Assembly: GCF_020618475.1 (NCBI RefSeq)
Contig: NZ_CP085335.1
Coordinates: 620,001 to 684,000, forward strand
From: Haladaptatus halobius
GTDB taxonomy: Archaea > Halobacteriota > Halobacteria > Halobacteriales > Haladaptataceae
DNA: 64,000 bases
Reading direction: 5' to 3'
The notes under the pieces are model-generated. The model did no database searches, had not been told where the DNA came from, and saw only the letters and a list, made by a program, of their open reading frames with translations. How positions within the stretch are numbered: the first letter of the stretch is position 1; each line of letters starts with the position of its first letter. Made by a program: the position numbers and the translations under genes. Positions 15,587-24,634 of the stretch are shown piece after piece.

Positions 15587-17050
15587 ATGCGAGGTGTGGG
15601 GGTACTCGTCGTCGTTCTTCTCGTCTGTATCGCACCGGTACTCAGCGTGGCCGATAGCGCGGCCGGTGACCGCGGGAGCGCCGGCGCTCCGCCCGATCCC
15701 AACTCCGATGTGCTCGGGTGGGAAAACGGCTACTGGCACGACGAGCGCATCGCCGTCGACCAGAGCGACGGGCTGACGGACGCCGAACTACGGGCCTACG
15801 TGGGTCGGGCGATGGCGCGCGTGGAGTTCATCCGCAGGCAGGAGTTCGACCGGAACGTGACGGTCGAATCGCTCCCGCGAGAACGGTACAGCCGAATCAT
15901 CCGGGATCAGTTGCGAGCGCAGTACACGCCCGCACAGCGCGCGTGGGAGAATCAGATATGGGAAGCGATGTTCGCCAGCGACGAACCGACGGACGCCGCC
16001 CGGGAACGAACCCGACTCTTGCAGGAGCGCATCGCCGGTTTCTACGTGCCGGGTAAAGACGAGATCTTCGTCATCTCCGGCGACGAACTCGTCGTGGACA
16101 ACGAGACGCTAGTTCACGAACTCACGCACGCGCTCCAAGACCAGCAGGGAGGACTGAACCCCTCGCAGTCCGGAGCTCGGACGATGGACGGACTGCGAGG
16201 TCGCCAAGGGTTGACCGAGGGCGAAGCGTCGTACGTCGAGAAACGATACGCGCAACGGTGCGGTGCGGAGTGGGAGTGCGTCGAGACGCCCGGCCCGCAA
16301 CCGAAGCGGACGCCCTACGGCGGCGGCCCGCTTCCGTCCTACAACCTCGCCATGCAGGTGGCGACGATTCAACCGTACTCCGACGGCCCGGCGTACGTCG
16401 CGTCGACCGTCGAATCGGGCGGCTGGAACGCGGTCGAACAGCAGTACCGAAATCCGCCGAAGTCGTCCGAGCAGGTCATCGACCCGGAGACGAAAAACGC
16501 CCCGCCCGCGTCGCTCCGGCTCGGCGAGCAGGCTAGAAACGGGTGGCGACTCTACGGCGAGAAGGGAGAAAACGGTTCGGAGACGGTCGGCGAAGCTGGA
16601 ATCTACGCGATGTTCTGGTATCAGGGCCGAGTCTACGACAACTCCGTCATTCGGTGGCAGGAGTTCGAAGACCCCGAGGCCGGCGAGTTCGACGTTTTCA
16701 ACTACACCAGCGAACCCTCCGACGGGTGGGCGAATGACCGACTCTGGCCCTACCACAAGGGCGACGAGCGAGGCTACATCTGGCGGACGAAGTGGGACAC
16801 GTCCGAGGACGCGACGGAGTTCGCGCGAGCGTACCGCGACCTCCTCCACGGACAGAACGCGACGCGCGTCGCTCCCGGTACGTGGGTCATCGACGGCGGT
16901 GGGTTCGCCGACGCCTTCCGCATCGTCCGCGACGGGCGAACCGTGACGATAGTGAACGGGCCGACAGTCGCTGACCTGAGGGATATCCGACCCGATTCCG
17001 GGGACGATACTCGTCAGTCCTCGTCATTGCGCGCGCGAAAATTCGATTGA
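15587..17050 (+). CDS. Hvo_1808-type secreted protein with HExxH zinc-protease motif
   Basis: The protein has 487 residues. It begins with a Sec signal peptide (MRGVGVLVVVLLVCIAPVLS), so it is exported. At residues 177-181 it has HELTH (VHELTHALQDQQ) and about 30 residues later LTEGEASYVE (EGEA at 211-214), the order expected for the third zinc ligand of a gluzincin-type metalloprotease. The rest resembles the haloarchaeal Hvo_1808 surface-protein family. The TGA lies directly against the TFB stop on the other strand. Export and zincin architecture are visible; proteolytic activity is inferred. Confidence 0.85.
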   Translation: MRGVGVLVVVLLVCIAPVLSVADSAAGDRGSAGAPPDPNSDVLGWENGYWHDERIAVDQSDGLTDAELRAYVGRAMARVEFIRRQEFDRNVTVESLPRERYSRIIRDQLRAQYTPAQRAWENQIWEAMFASDEPTDAARERTRLLQERIAGFYVPGKDEIFVISGDELVVDNETLVHELTHALQDQQGGLNPSQSGARTMDGLRGRQGLTEGEASYVEKRYAQRCGAEWECVETPGPQPKRTPYGGGPLPSYNLAMQVATIQPYSDGPAYVASTVESGGWNAVEQQYRNPPKSSEQVIDPETKNAPPASLRLGEQARNGWRLYGEKGENGSETVGEAGIYAMFWYQGRVYDNSVIRWQEFEDPEAGEFDVFNYTSEPSDGWANDRLWPYHKGDERGYIWRTKWDTSEDATEFARAYRDLLHGQNATRVAPGTWVIDGGGFADAFRIVRDGRTVTIVNGPTVADLRDIRPDSGDDTRQSSSLRARKFD

Positions 17051-18055
17051 TTACGCCGTCGCCCCGTCGATGGAGACGTTCGACGGGAGCGCCTGCGTCT
17101 CGTCGGCGGCGGCCAGCAGGTCGTGGTAGCGGTTGCGGATGGTGACAGTGCTCACGCCGCTGATCTCGCTCACCGCGTCCTGCGTCAGATCCTCGTCCTC
17201 GAGGAGCGCGGCGGCGTACAGCGCGGCGGCGGCGAGGCCGATTGGCGATTTTCCGCTGGTGACGCCAGCCTTCTGTGCGGTCGAGAGCAGTTCGTGCGCG
17301 CGGCGTTTCGTCTCCGCGCCGAGGTCGACCTCGCTCTCGAACCGGTTGAGGTACTGCACAGGGTCGGCGGGTTTCACTTCGAGGCCGAGTTCGCGCACGA
17401 TGTAGCGGTAGGTGCGCTTGAACTCCATTCCGTCGATGCGGCTGACGCTCGCCACCTCGTCCAGACTGCGCGGAACGCCGGTCTGGCGGGCCGCCGCGTA
17501 GAGCGAGGCGGTCGCAACGCCCTCGATGGAGCGTCCCGGAAGGAGATCTTCTTTCAACGCCCGGCGGTAGATGACGCTGGCCGTCTCGCGGACGTTCTTG
17601 GGAAGGCCGAGCGCGCTCGCCATCCGGTCGATCTCGCCTAGCGCCTGTTTCAAGTTGCGTTCTTTGCTGTTGCGCGTGCGGAAGCGTTCGTCCCACGTGC
17701 GGAGTCGCTGCATCTTCTCGCGCTGGCGCGACCCGAGCGAGTTTCCGTAGGCGTCCCTATCCTGCCAACCGATGCTGCTCGACAGCCCCTTGTCGTGCAT
17801 CATCTTCGTCGTCGGCGCGCCGACGCGGGATTTCGAGTCGCGTTCGGCTGCGTCGAAGGTGCGCCACTCCGGACCGTGGTCGATAGCGTCCGCTTCGACG
17901 ACGAGACCGCATTCCGCGCAGGTCGTCTCGGCGTGTTCGTCGTCGCCGACGAGGCGACCACCGCACTCGGGGCACGCGTCTCGTTCGGCGCTCTCTCGTT
18001 CTTGTTCGGTGTTCGGTACAGTTCGGTCTCTCTGGTGAATCGTCGTACTCGTCAT
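17051..18055 (-). CDS. tfb: Transcription initiation factor TFB
   Basis: The protein has 334 residues and full TFB architecture: an N-terminal zinc ribbon (Cys28, Cys31, Cys46, Cys49), a B-finger (RVGAPTTKMMHDKGLSSSIG), and two cyclin-like repeats at about residues 135-215 and 230-315. TFB binds the BRE next to TATA-TBP and recruits RNA polymerase. Haloarchaea carry several TFB copies tuned to different conditions; which paralogue this is cannot be told here. Its 5' region carries a palindrome and a hairpin (separate entry) that suggest special control. Confidence 0.95.
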   Translation of the reverse strand: MTSTTIHQRDRTVPNTEQERESAERDACPECGGRLVGDDEHAETTCAECGLVVEADAIDHGPEWRTFDAAERDSKSRVGAPTTKMMHDKGLSSSIGWQDRDAYGNSLGSRQREKMQRLRTWDERFRTRNSKERNLKQALGEIDRMASALGLPKNVRETASVIYRRALKEDLLPGRSIEGVATASLYAAARQTGVPRSLDEVASVSRIDGMEFKRTYRYIVRELGLEVKPADPVQYLNRFESEVDLGAETKRRAHELLSTAQKAGVTSGKSPIGLAAAALYAAALLEDEDLTQDAVSEISGVSTVTIRNRYHDLLAAADETQALPSNVSIDGATA

Positions 18056-18071
18056 GATGAGGATGGAAACC

Positions 18072-18144
18072 GGCTCTCAGAAGGAAGAAAATGGAGGCCG
18101 AGAGCCAGCTTACTAACCTATAGTTAGGTTCGAAAGTATTTAAA
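18072..18144 (-). promoter_or_regulatory. tfb promoter: TATA box, palindrome and 5'-UTR hairpin
   Basis: On the minus strand a TATA-like TTTAAATA (18137-18144) is followed by AACCTAACTATAGGTT (18115-18130), a palindrome with 6-bp arms placed near the expected transcription start. The roughly 55-nt leader then holds GGCTCTC (18100-18106 on the complement) and GAGAGCC (18072-18078), a 7-bp-arm stem-loop just before the start codon region. Palindrome at the start site plus leader hairpin fits autoregulation or stress control. Confidence 0.6.
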
Positions 18145-18290
18145 CCTTCCGCGGGCGGTGTGACGTCGTTTGCCGGAGTAGTAGTGTCCGATTCGGATTA
18201 AGACGACGAATCTCGGTTCTATTTTGAGGATTTCTGCCCGCATTAAATTCCCCATAAGAATATACGGCGGGTTCTTCCAGACCACCAGCG

Positions 18291-19508
18291 ATGACGCGAC
18301 AGACGCGACGAGCGTTCCTCGCCGCGGCCGGTGCGGCCGGACTCGCGGGGTGTTCGTCGTTTACTAGAAAGGTGGCGAAGAGCGACGATGCCGGAAAGGC
18401 GAGCGGTTCCGGAGCGGCGAACGTAGCGGTCGCCGACGATTTCGAATCCCTCGACCACTGGCGGGCAGTCGAACGACAGGGGTCGCTCTCGAAATCGACC
18501 GACGCCTACGAAGGGCCACAATGCGCTCGCGTGACCGGAAGCGGGGAGACGAAAGAAGGGCACATCGTCCGGTCGCTTTCAGGTGCCGACCTCCGCGGGA
18601 CGAATTTCTCGATGGCCGTCAAATTAACCACCCACGAACAGGCGAAGGTCGCCGTCGAACTCCTCGCGCCGGACGACGAGCGGAAGGTCGTCCTCAAGCG
18701 AACCGTGCTCGGCCCGAAAGACCGCTGGGTGCGCGTCAACTTCGGCGTCACGGGTCGGACGGACGGGGCGAACCTCGCGCAGGTGCGGGAACTCCGCGTC
18801 GTCGGGCGACCGCTCGACCCGAACGCCAAGCGACCCGTCGAATTTCTCGTGGACGACCTCCGGACGGTCTCCAGCGCGGACACCGGCTACGTGACGTTCA
18901 CCTTCGACGATAGCCACGCCAGCCACTACCGCGCGTTCGAACTGATGGAGAAGTACGGGTTCGCGGGCGTCGAAGGCGTCATCCCCGAGAGCGTCGGGAA
19001 CGACGACCGACTGACCGAAGACCGGTTGTCCGCGATGGCGAAGGGCGGGTGGGATATCGCGGCCCATCCCAACGTCGGCGCGCAGTTCTTCCCGGAGTTC
19101 TCCGCGGACGACCAGAAGGACCTCCTCGTGGATGCACGGAACTACCTCGAATCGCGGGGGTTCGACGACGGCGCGCGCCACCTGCTCGTCCCGAAGAACC
19201 TCCTCGGCCCGGAGACGTTCGACCTCGCTCGGCGGTACTACGACACCGTCTTCAGCTTCGGCGGCTGTCCGAACGCCGTGCCGTTCGAACGCGAGGACGC
19301 CATCGTTTCGCGGGTGTACGGCAAGGACGTGGAGGTGGTGAAGGAGTACGTGGACTACGCCGCCGAGTACGGCCAACTCGTCGTCCCCCTGTTCCACGAG
19401 GTCGGGAAGGACGGCGATATCGGCGAAGACGAGTTCGAGAGTCTGCTGAAATACGTGAAAAAGCAGGACGTGAAAGTCATCACCGCCTCCGATTTTCTGG
19501 AACTGTGA
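18291..19508 (+). CDS. Polysaccharide deacetylase-like lipoprotein
   Basis: The protein has 405 residues. It starts with a TAT signal and lipobox (TRQTRRAFLAAAGAAGLAGC), so it should be exported folded and lipid-anchored. Residues 40-195 form a beta-sandwich like a carbohydrate-binding or CBM-type domain (NFSMAVKLTTHEQAKVAVEL). The C-terminal NodB-like domain begins YVTFTFDDSHASHYRAFELM, with the catalytic Asp-Asp, and has GWDIAAHPNVGAQFF supplying metal-ligand His. It should deacetylate a surface glycan or other N-acyl substrate. It diverges from tfb across a 235-bp gap. Confidence 0.85.
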   Translation: MTRQTRRAFLAAAGAAGLAGCSSFTRKVAKSDDAGKASGSGAANVAVADDFESLDHWRAVERQGSLSKSTDAYEGPQCARVTGSGETKEGHIVRSLSGADLRGTNFSMAVKLTTHEQAKVAVELLAPDDERKVVLKRTVLGPKDRWVRVNFGVTGRTDGANLAQVRELRVVGRPLDPNAKRPVEFLVDDLRTVSSADTGYVTFTFDDSHASHYRAFELMEKYGFAGVEGVIPESVGNDDRLTEDRLSAMAKGGWDIAAHPNVGAQFFPEFSADDQKDLLVDARNYLESRGFDDGARHLLVPKNLLGPETFDLARRYYDTVFSFGGCPNAVPFEREDAIVSRVYGKDVEVVKEYVDYAAEYGQLVVPLFHEVGKDGDIGEDEFESLLKYVKKQDVKVITASDFLEL

Positions 19509-19544
19509 TTCGGCCGGCTTCGAACCGACCGGCGTGCGAGAACG

Positions 19545-20024
19545 CTACTCCGACTCGTCGCGGCGGTCGCCCCCCGTCGAGTCGGCGTCGAGCTGTTTCA
19601 GCATGCCGTACACGTCGAAGTTCGCCCATCGATCGGCTATCTTTCCGTCTTCGAGCCGCACGACGCCGATTCCCATGATGTCGATTCGGTTCCCGGTCGG
19701 CGGGATGCCGAAAAACTCGCCCTCCTGTGTTCCGGTCACCCGTCCCCAGAAGGCGACGAAATCGTCCTCGGCGATGGTTCCCTCGATATCGTATCGGAGG
19801 TCGGGGAACGCGGCGCGGTAGCCGCGTATGAACTCCTTGAACTCGTCGACGTGCTCCGCGCCGGAGAACGTCGGGTCGTGGTACACTTGCTCCTGCGTCA
19901 GTATCTTGTCCGCGGCGTCTGCGTCGCCCTCGCCCCAAACCTCGTCGGCGTACCGACGAACGACCGTTCTGTTTCGCTCTTCCCGCGTGGAAATGGTGGC
20001 GTGTACGTCGCGTGACGAATTCAC
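19545..20024 (-). CDS. SnoaL-like ester cyclase
   Basis: The protein has 159 residues of the NTF2-like SnoaL polyketide-cyclase type, with VVRRYADEVWGEGDADAADK at the N-terminus, then YHDPTFSGAEHVDEFKEFIR, DLRYDIEGTIAEDDFVAFWG and RVTGTQEGEFFGIPPTGNRI. The family covers small-molecule cyclases, hydrolases and uncharacterised lipid-binding proteins. No partner gene hints at the substrate. The start is MNSSRDVHATISTREERNRT; a longer upstream frame is Arg-rich and unlikely. Confidence 0.8.
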   Translation of the reverse strand: MNSSRDVHATISTREERNRTVVRRYADEVWGEGDADAADKILTQEQVYHDPTFSGAEHVDEFKEFIRGYRAAFPDLRYDIEGTIAEDDFVAFWGRVTGTQEGEFFGIPPTGNRIDIMGIGVVRLEDGKIADRWANFDVYGMLKQLDADSTGGDRRDESE

Positions 20025-20127
20025 CTTTGCGTCCGTACCTCGGCCGCTCCGTCACGGTCTTGGCCAACCGGTCACAGCGTTGGCCGCCACCGGTGCACCT
20101 TAACGCCTCGACCTCCTACGTTCGCGT

Positions 20128-20661
20128 ATGACGAAACGAGCGACGCTCGCCGGTGGGTGTTTCTGGTGTCTCGAACCCGCGTTTGAGGAGTTGGAGGGCG
20201 TGGAATCGGTCACGTCCGGGTATGCTGGCGGGTCGGTCGAGTACCCGAGCTACGAGGAGGTCTGTTCCGGTAGTACGGGTCACGCCGAGGTCGTGCAGGT
20301 CACCTACGACCCCAACAGAGTCGGCTACGACGAACTGCTACAGGTGTTTTTCACCATCCACGACCCGACGACGCTGAACCGACAGGGGCCAGACGTGGGG
20401 TCGCAGTACCGCTCCGCCGTGTTCTACCACGACGACGAACAGAAAGAGACCGCCGAGCGGTTCATCGACGAACTCGAAGCGGCGGAGGCGTTCGACGGCC
20501 CCATCGTGACCGAGGTGGAGCCGTTGGAGGCGTTCTACGAGGCCGAGGGGTACCACCAGGATTACTACGAGAAGAATCCGAACGACGCCTACTGCACGGT
20601 GAACGCCCAACCGAAGCTTCGGAAGGTGCGCGAGAAGTTCGCCAAGAAGATCCGAGAGTAG
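20128..20661 (+). CDS. msrA: Peptide-methionine (S)-S-oxide reductase MsrA
   Basis: The protein has 177 residues, a normal length. The catalytic motif GGCFWC lies at residues 9-14 (catalytic Cys11), followed by YAGGSVEYPSYEEVCSGSTG and HAEVVQVTYDP, which are strict MsrA blocks. It reduces oxidised methionine in proteins using thioredoxin-type donors and protects against oxidative damage. The recycling cysteine pattern includes Cys14 and Cys47-type residues and no C-terminal cysteine cluster. It is monocistronic as far as the sequence shows. Confidence 0.95.
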   Translation: MTKRATLAGGCFWCLEPAFEELEGVESVTSGYAGGSVEYPSYEEVCSGSTGHAEVVQVTYDPNRVGYDELLQVFFTIHDPTTLNRQGPDVGSQYRSAVFYHDDEQKETAERFIDELEAAEAFDGPIVTEVEPLEAFYEAEGYHQDYYEKNPNDAYCTVNAQPKLRKVREKFAKKIRE

Positions 20662-20720
20662 CGAGGAGGCGGTTCGGAGACGACCAGTGCGTCTTCTCCG
20701 CTGTTTTTCCGTCGAAGCGG

Positions 20721-21134
20721 TCACGATTCGGCGCGTTCCGGAGACGTGCGTCGAAATCGGGAGCGTCCGCTCCCGAGCACGTACAGCACGCCGGCACCGA
20801 CCACCGCGTAGGGCGTCCGCGAGTACAGAAAGAGCACGCGCCCCGGCGAGAGAATCATGCCCGCGAGCGCGTTTCGAACCAGGTAAGCCGTCATATCGCC
20901 GAGGAGGGGCGACGTTCCGAGGGTGAGACTCGCTACGACCGAGCGACGGTGGTAGCCTGCACCGACCACCAGAACGCCCCCGACGACCAGCGAGAGCGTG
21001 TAGAGGAGCGTCCGCTCGGGAAACGCGGCGTTGACGGCGACGACGAGCACGAACAGCACGCCCGCGGTGAGGGACAGTCGCCGACGGTCGATGAGCGCCG
21101 TCCCCGTCGTCGCCACTGAGTCGAATCGTTTCAT
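20721..21134 (-). CDS. Small integral membrane protein of unknown function
   Basis: The protein has 137 residues with four hydrophobic segments (LTAGVLFVLVVAVNAAF, LYTLSLVVGGVLVVGAGY, TLGTSPLLGDMTAYLVRNAL and YAVVGAGVLYVLGSG), then a basic C-terminal tail. I do not recognise the family. It faces the rps17e gene across about 95 bases, and the shared region holds a TATA-like CGTTTTA for rps17e. No functional inference is justified. Confidence 0.6.
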   Translation of the reverse strand: MKRFDSVATTGTALIDRRRLSLTAGVLFVLVVAVNAAFPERTLLYTLSLVVGGVLVVGAGYHRRSVVASLTLGTSPLLGDMTAYLVRNALAGMILSPGRVLFLYSRTPYAVVGAGVLYVLGSGRSRFRRTSPERAES

Positions 21135-21228
21135 TCCTACGGTGACGCGACCGCCGGTTAAATTGGCATCGTCGGGAGCCGAGCGTCATCAATCGTTTTA
21201 CCGGCTGCCGTGGTTAGTATCGGTACCG

Positions 21229-21429
21229 ATGCCAGTCCGTCCCGCCTACGTGAAGAAAGTGGGGAATCTCCTGCTGGAACGCTACCCCGAAGCGTTCACC
21301 GACGACTTCGACCAGAACAAAGAAAGTGTAGAGAAACTGACAAACGTCACGTCGAAGGACGTTCGCAACCGAATCGCGGGATACATCACGAGGAAGCGAG
21401 GGCAGGGGGAAGAAGAACGGTACCTGTGA
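21229..21429 (+). CDS. rps17e: 30S ribosomal protein S17e
   Basis: The 66-residue protein starts MPVRPAYVKKVGNLLLERYP and ends NRIAGYITRKRGQGEEERYL, which is the archaeal/eukaryotic S17e family end to end. It is a small-subunit ribosomal protein absent from bacteria. The start is the ATG at 21229; a TATA-like CGTTTTA lies about 30 nt upstream, giving a leaderless message. The longer upstream frame overlaps the divergent membrane gene and is not used. Confidence 0.95.
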   Translation: MPVRPAYVKKVGNLLLERYPEAFTDDFDQNKESVEKLTNVTSKDVRNRIAGYITRKRGQGEEERYL

Positions 21430-21515
21430 CGGCTCGGTCGACGCCACCCTCTGTTCTAGTAAGATAGATGTCACGTCCGGATAGATTCAGGCATCTGTAG
21501 CGCGTAGTCGTGAGT

Positions 21516-22490
21516 ATGGAACTGTACGCCGCGATGCGGGGCGGACTCCTCGTCGCCGACGAGACGGGGACGAAGGGGGTACGACTGGACGCCAACGACT
21601 TGGAGTGCATCGCCGCGACCGCAGACCGCGTCTTCTACGGGACGTTCGATGCCGGTCTCTTCCGGAGCGAGAACGGGGGCGAGACGTTCCGTTTGGTCGG
21701 CGGAGAGACGATCCGGGAGTCGGTGATGTCGCTCGCCGTCGACCCGGACGACCCGGAGACGGTGTGGGTCGGGACGGAACCTAGCGCCGTTTACAGAAGC
21801 ACCGACGGCGGCGATTCGTGGGAGCGGCGCGAGGGGCTGACCGACCTTCCCTCCGAACCGCAGTGGTCGTTCCCGCCGCGACCGCACACCCACCACGTCC
21901 GATGGATCGAACCCGACCCCGACGACCCGGAACACCTCTACGTCGGCATCGAGGCCGGTGCGCTCGTGCAGACGCACGACGCGGGCGAGACGTGGGAGGA
22001 CAGGGTTTCGAGCGCTCGTCGGGACAACCACTCGCTGACCACCCATTCCGACGCGCCGAACCGCGTTTGGTCCGCCGCGGGCGACGGCTACGCGGAATCC
22101 GATGACGGCGGCGAGACGTGGCGGTATCCGCAGGACGGACTCCGCCACCGCTACTGCTGGAGCGTCGCCCTCGCGCCGGACGACCCGGACACCGTCCTCC
22201 TCTCCAGCGCCAGCGGCCCCCGAACCGCGCACAACGCCGATTCCGCCGAATCGTACGTCTACCGCAAGCGAGACGGCGAACCGTGGGAGCGACTCGACGG
22301 GTTGCCGACCGGCGACGGCGTCACCCGGACGGTGTTCGAATCGGGAACCGCCGGCGGCGAACTCTACGCCGTCAACAACCGCGGCGTCTTCCGAACCGAG
22401 GACGCCGGAACGACGTGGGACGAACTCGAAATCGAATGGCCGACGGGATTCGAGAAACAGACAGCGAGAGGGTTGACGCTGCTCCCGTAG
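21516..22490 (+). CDS. BNR/sortilin-type beta-propeller protein
   Basis: The protein has 324 residues made of repeated Asp-box (BNR) motifs: SENGGETFRLVGG, STDGGDSWERREG, THDAGETWEDRV, SDDGGETWRYP and TEDAGTTWDELE. Each marks one blade of a beta-propeller like those of sortilin and photosystem-stability factor Ycf48. There is no signal peptide, so it is probably cytoplasmic. The role is unknown; such proteins are common and poorly characterised in haloarchaea. An ATG two codons earlier (21510) is an alternative start. Confidence 0.8.
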   Translation: MELYAAMRGGLLVADETGTKGVRLDANDLECIAATADRVFYGTFDAGLFRSENGGETFRLVGGETIRESVMSLAVDPDDPETVWVGTEPSAVYRSTDGGDSWERREGLTDLPSEPQWSFPPRPHTHHVRWIEPDPDDPEHLYVGIEAGALVQTHDAGETWEDRVSSARRDNHSLTTHSDAPNRVWSAAGDGYAESDDGGETWRYPQDGLRHRYCWSVALAPDDPDTVLLSSASGPRTAHNADSAESYVYRKRDGEPWERLDGLPTGDGVTRTVFESGTAGGELYAVNNRGVFRTEDAGTTWDELEIEWPTGFEKQTARGLTLLP

Positions 22491-22532
22491 GTCGACTGGC
22501 GGGACATCAGTCGAGTGGGGAGTTCCGGCGTC

Positions 22533-23942
22533 CTACTGCGCCGAAACCCGCCGGGCGAGGAAGTCGTCGACGATTTCGAACGAGCGAATCTTCTGGTCGA
22601 TGTCGGTGCTTCCGTGGCCTTCCTCCCCGAGTTCCTCGTACTCGTAGTCCCGGTCTTCGCCCTCTTCGAACCCGACTTCGTCCAGCGCGTCGCGGAACAG
22701 TCTGGCCTGCGAGACGGGCACCCGGCGGTCGTTGACGCCGTGCACCATCAACAGTGGCTTGTCAAGATTCTCGGCGTACTCGATGGGGCTACGCTCCCGA
22801 TAGAGGTCGTGGTTCTCCTCGGGGTCGCCCAGATATCTCTCCATGAGTCCGGTCTGGAAGTGTGGCATCGTGTTCTCGTATATGTCGTGGAGGTCGGTGA
22901 CGCCGACCCACGCGATGCCCGCCGCGTACAGTTCGGAATACCGCACCATCTGCCAGTAGGCGCTGTAACCGCCATAGGAACCGCCGTAGACGATGACTCG
23001 CTCCTCGTCTATCCGCTCCCGTTCGCGGAGCCAGCGGACGCCCTCGGCTATGTCGTCCTGTTCCGCGCCGCCCCAGTCGCCGATGAGGCTGTTCTTGAAC
23101 TCGCGCCCCCGGCCGAACGAGCCGCGGTAGTTGATTTCGAGTCCGTCGTGCGATTCGAAGATGACGTACTCCGCGTCCGCGAACGAGTCGAGGTCGATAT
23201 CGCCGTACTCCGGTTCGAGGAGTGTCCGCGTCGCGCCGGATTCGACGTCGTGGACGAGCAGCGCGGGTCGCTGCGTCGGCGTCGTCTGCTCCACGAGCAC
23301 TCGTCCGTCGCCGAGTAAGGCGGCGTCGCCGTACTGGGGAAACGACGCGACGCCGATTGGCAGGTGGAGTTCGGTCGCGTCTCCTCCGAGGTCGTAGACG
23401 AGCGGAACGACGGCGGCACGGCGCGTCCGGAGCGCGATAAAACCACCGCCGTCGGGGAGGAACGCGACGGGATTCTCGACGTACTCGCCCGACCCGAACC
23501 ACTCGACGGAGTCCGATTCAAGGTCGTAGATGCCGCAGCGCGTCTTATCTTTGGTGTCGTCCGAGACGAGCAGTCGGGTTCCGTCGGGCGACCAGTCCGC
23601 GAAACGGGGTTCGCTCCCATCGATTCCGATTTCGAGATTTTGTACATCCGACCCGTCCGCGTCGGCGACGTACACGTCACTGTTGTTCAGGTCGTCGGAC
23701 TCGTTTGTAACGTACGCGATTCGGCCGCCGTCGGGCGCCCACATGAACGGCCAGCGCGCGTTCCGCGGCACCTCACCGTCGCTCACCCATCGCATCTCGC
23801 CCGTCGCCACGTCGATGACGTGGAGTTCGTTGCGACCGGTTCCGTCGTAGTAGACCGCGACCCGCTCGCCGTCGGGTGAAGAGGCGGGATGGTGAAACTC
23901 CGGAAGGCTAGCGAGGTCTTCGAGTGAGAATTCCTCCGTCAT
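22533..23942 (-). CDS. S9-family (prolyl oligopeptidase-like) peptidase with large internal deletions
   Basis: The protein has 469 residues, while haloarchaeal relatives usually have about 600. An N-terminal beta-propeller (TSPDGERVAVYYD-type blades) precedes an alpha/beta-hydrolase domain with catalytic Ser322 (YGGSYGGYSAYW), Asp405 (HGVNDRRVPVSQ) and His443 (EEGHGS). Two stretches look deleted in frame. One is near residue 65, in the propeller. The other is at residues 270/271, where FESHDGLEI runs straight into NYRGSFGRGREF. The second removes the strand and HGGP oxyanion-hole segment that always precedes this block. The reading frame is intact, yet catalysis is doubtful. It could be a decaying gene or a repurposed fold. 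Confidence 0.82.
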   Translation of the reverse strand: MTEEFSLEDLASLPEFHHPASSPDGERVAVYYDGTGRNELHVIDVATGEMRWVSDGEVPRNARWPFMWAPDGGRIAYVTNESDDLNNSDVYVADADGSDVQNLEIGIDGSEPRFADWSPDGTRLLVSDDTKDKTRCGIYDLESDSVEWFGSGEYVENPVAFLPDGGGFIALRTRRAAVVPLVYDLGGDATELHLPIGVASFPQYGDAALLGDGRVLVEQTTPTQRPALLVHDVESGATRTLLEPEYGDIDLDSFADAEYVIFESHDGLEINYRGSFGRGREFKNSLIGDWGGAEQDDIAEGVRWLRERERIDEERVIVYGGSYGGYSAYWQMVRYSELYAAGIAWVGVTDLHDIYENTMPHFQTGLMERYLGDPEENHDLYRERSPIEYAENLDKPLLMVHGVNDRRVPVSQARLFRDALDEVGFEEGEDRDYEYEELGEEGHGSTDIDQKIRSFEIVDDFLARRVSAQ

Positions 23943-24108
23943 CGACTCGAAGTGAAATATATCGGCTCATAAGTATTTCCCGAACAACGATTCTGTAATT
24001 TTGCAACCATTTCCGCCGACCTCGGTCCGTTCGCCCCACATCCCGACCGATCACGTCCACGCCTCGGTCGCCCTCGTGCTTATGGAAATCCACGGTGTGA
24101 GTGCGTAC

Positions 24109-24543
24109 ATGCGACACCGAGACGCAGCGACGACCGTTTGTGCCGCGGTCTGTCTCGCAGTGCTCGGTGCGTTCGCGGTACCGTATCTTGTGACGAATCC
24201 GGAGAGCGTCGCCGTCTACTACCGCGCGCCGGTCGCCGGGATGCGGTTCGCGGGTGTGCTCACGTTTCTCGTCCTCCTCGCGGTCGGCGTCGGCTACGTC
24301 GGACGCATCGACCGGACGGTGCTCGCGGCCGTCATCGTCGTTCTCGGCGGGTACGCGTTTCTCCTCACCGTCTGGTGGGCGGTCACCCTACCGCCGCACG
24401 TCGTGATGGAGCTATCGACCGCCGACGAGTTCGCGTACCACCGATGGCTCCTCGTCGGTCTGACGCTGCTCGTTCCGCTTGCCGGTCTCTGGTACGCGCG
24501 GTCGGTTCGGCGCGCGACTCGAACCCGAGCGGTCGAGGCGTAG
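24109..24543 (+). CDS. Small four-helix membrane protein
   Basis: The protein has 144 residues. The start MRHRDAATTVCAAVCLAVLG leads into a first helix, then three more: VLTFLVLLAVGVGYVG, VLAAVIVVLGGYAFLLTVWW and WLLVGLTLLVPLAGLWY. It resembles conserved haloarchaeal membrane proteins of unknown role. It diverges from the S9 peptidase gene across an AT-rich 165-bp gap. The next gene starts about 90 bases downstream and might be co-transcribed. Confidence 0.65.
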   Translation: MRHRDAATTVCAAVCLAVLGAFAVPYLVTNPESVAVYYRAPVAGMRFAGVLTFLVLLAVGVGYVGRIDRTVLAAVIVVLGGYAFLLTVWWAVTLPPHVVMELSTADEFAYHRWLLVGLTLLVPLAGLWYARSVRRATRTRAVEA

Positions 24544-24634
24544 ATTTTCGGGGTGACGCACTCGTCCCTCGGCAGCCCTTCGACCGGCGCTCGGGCCGAC
24601 ACCCCTTTGCGACCGGCGAACCTCTTGGACGACG

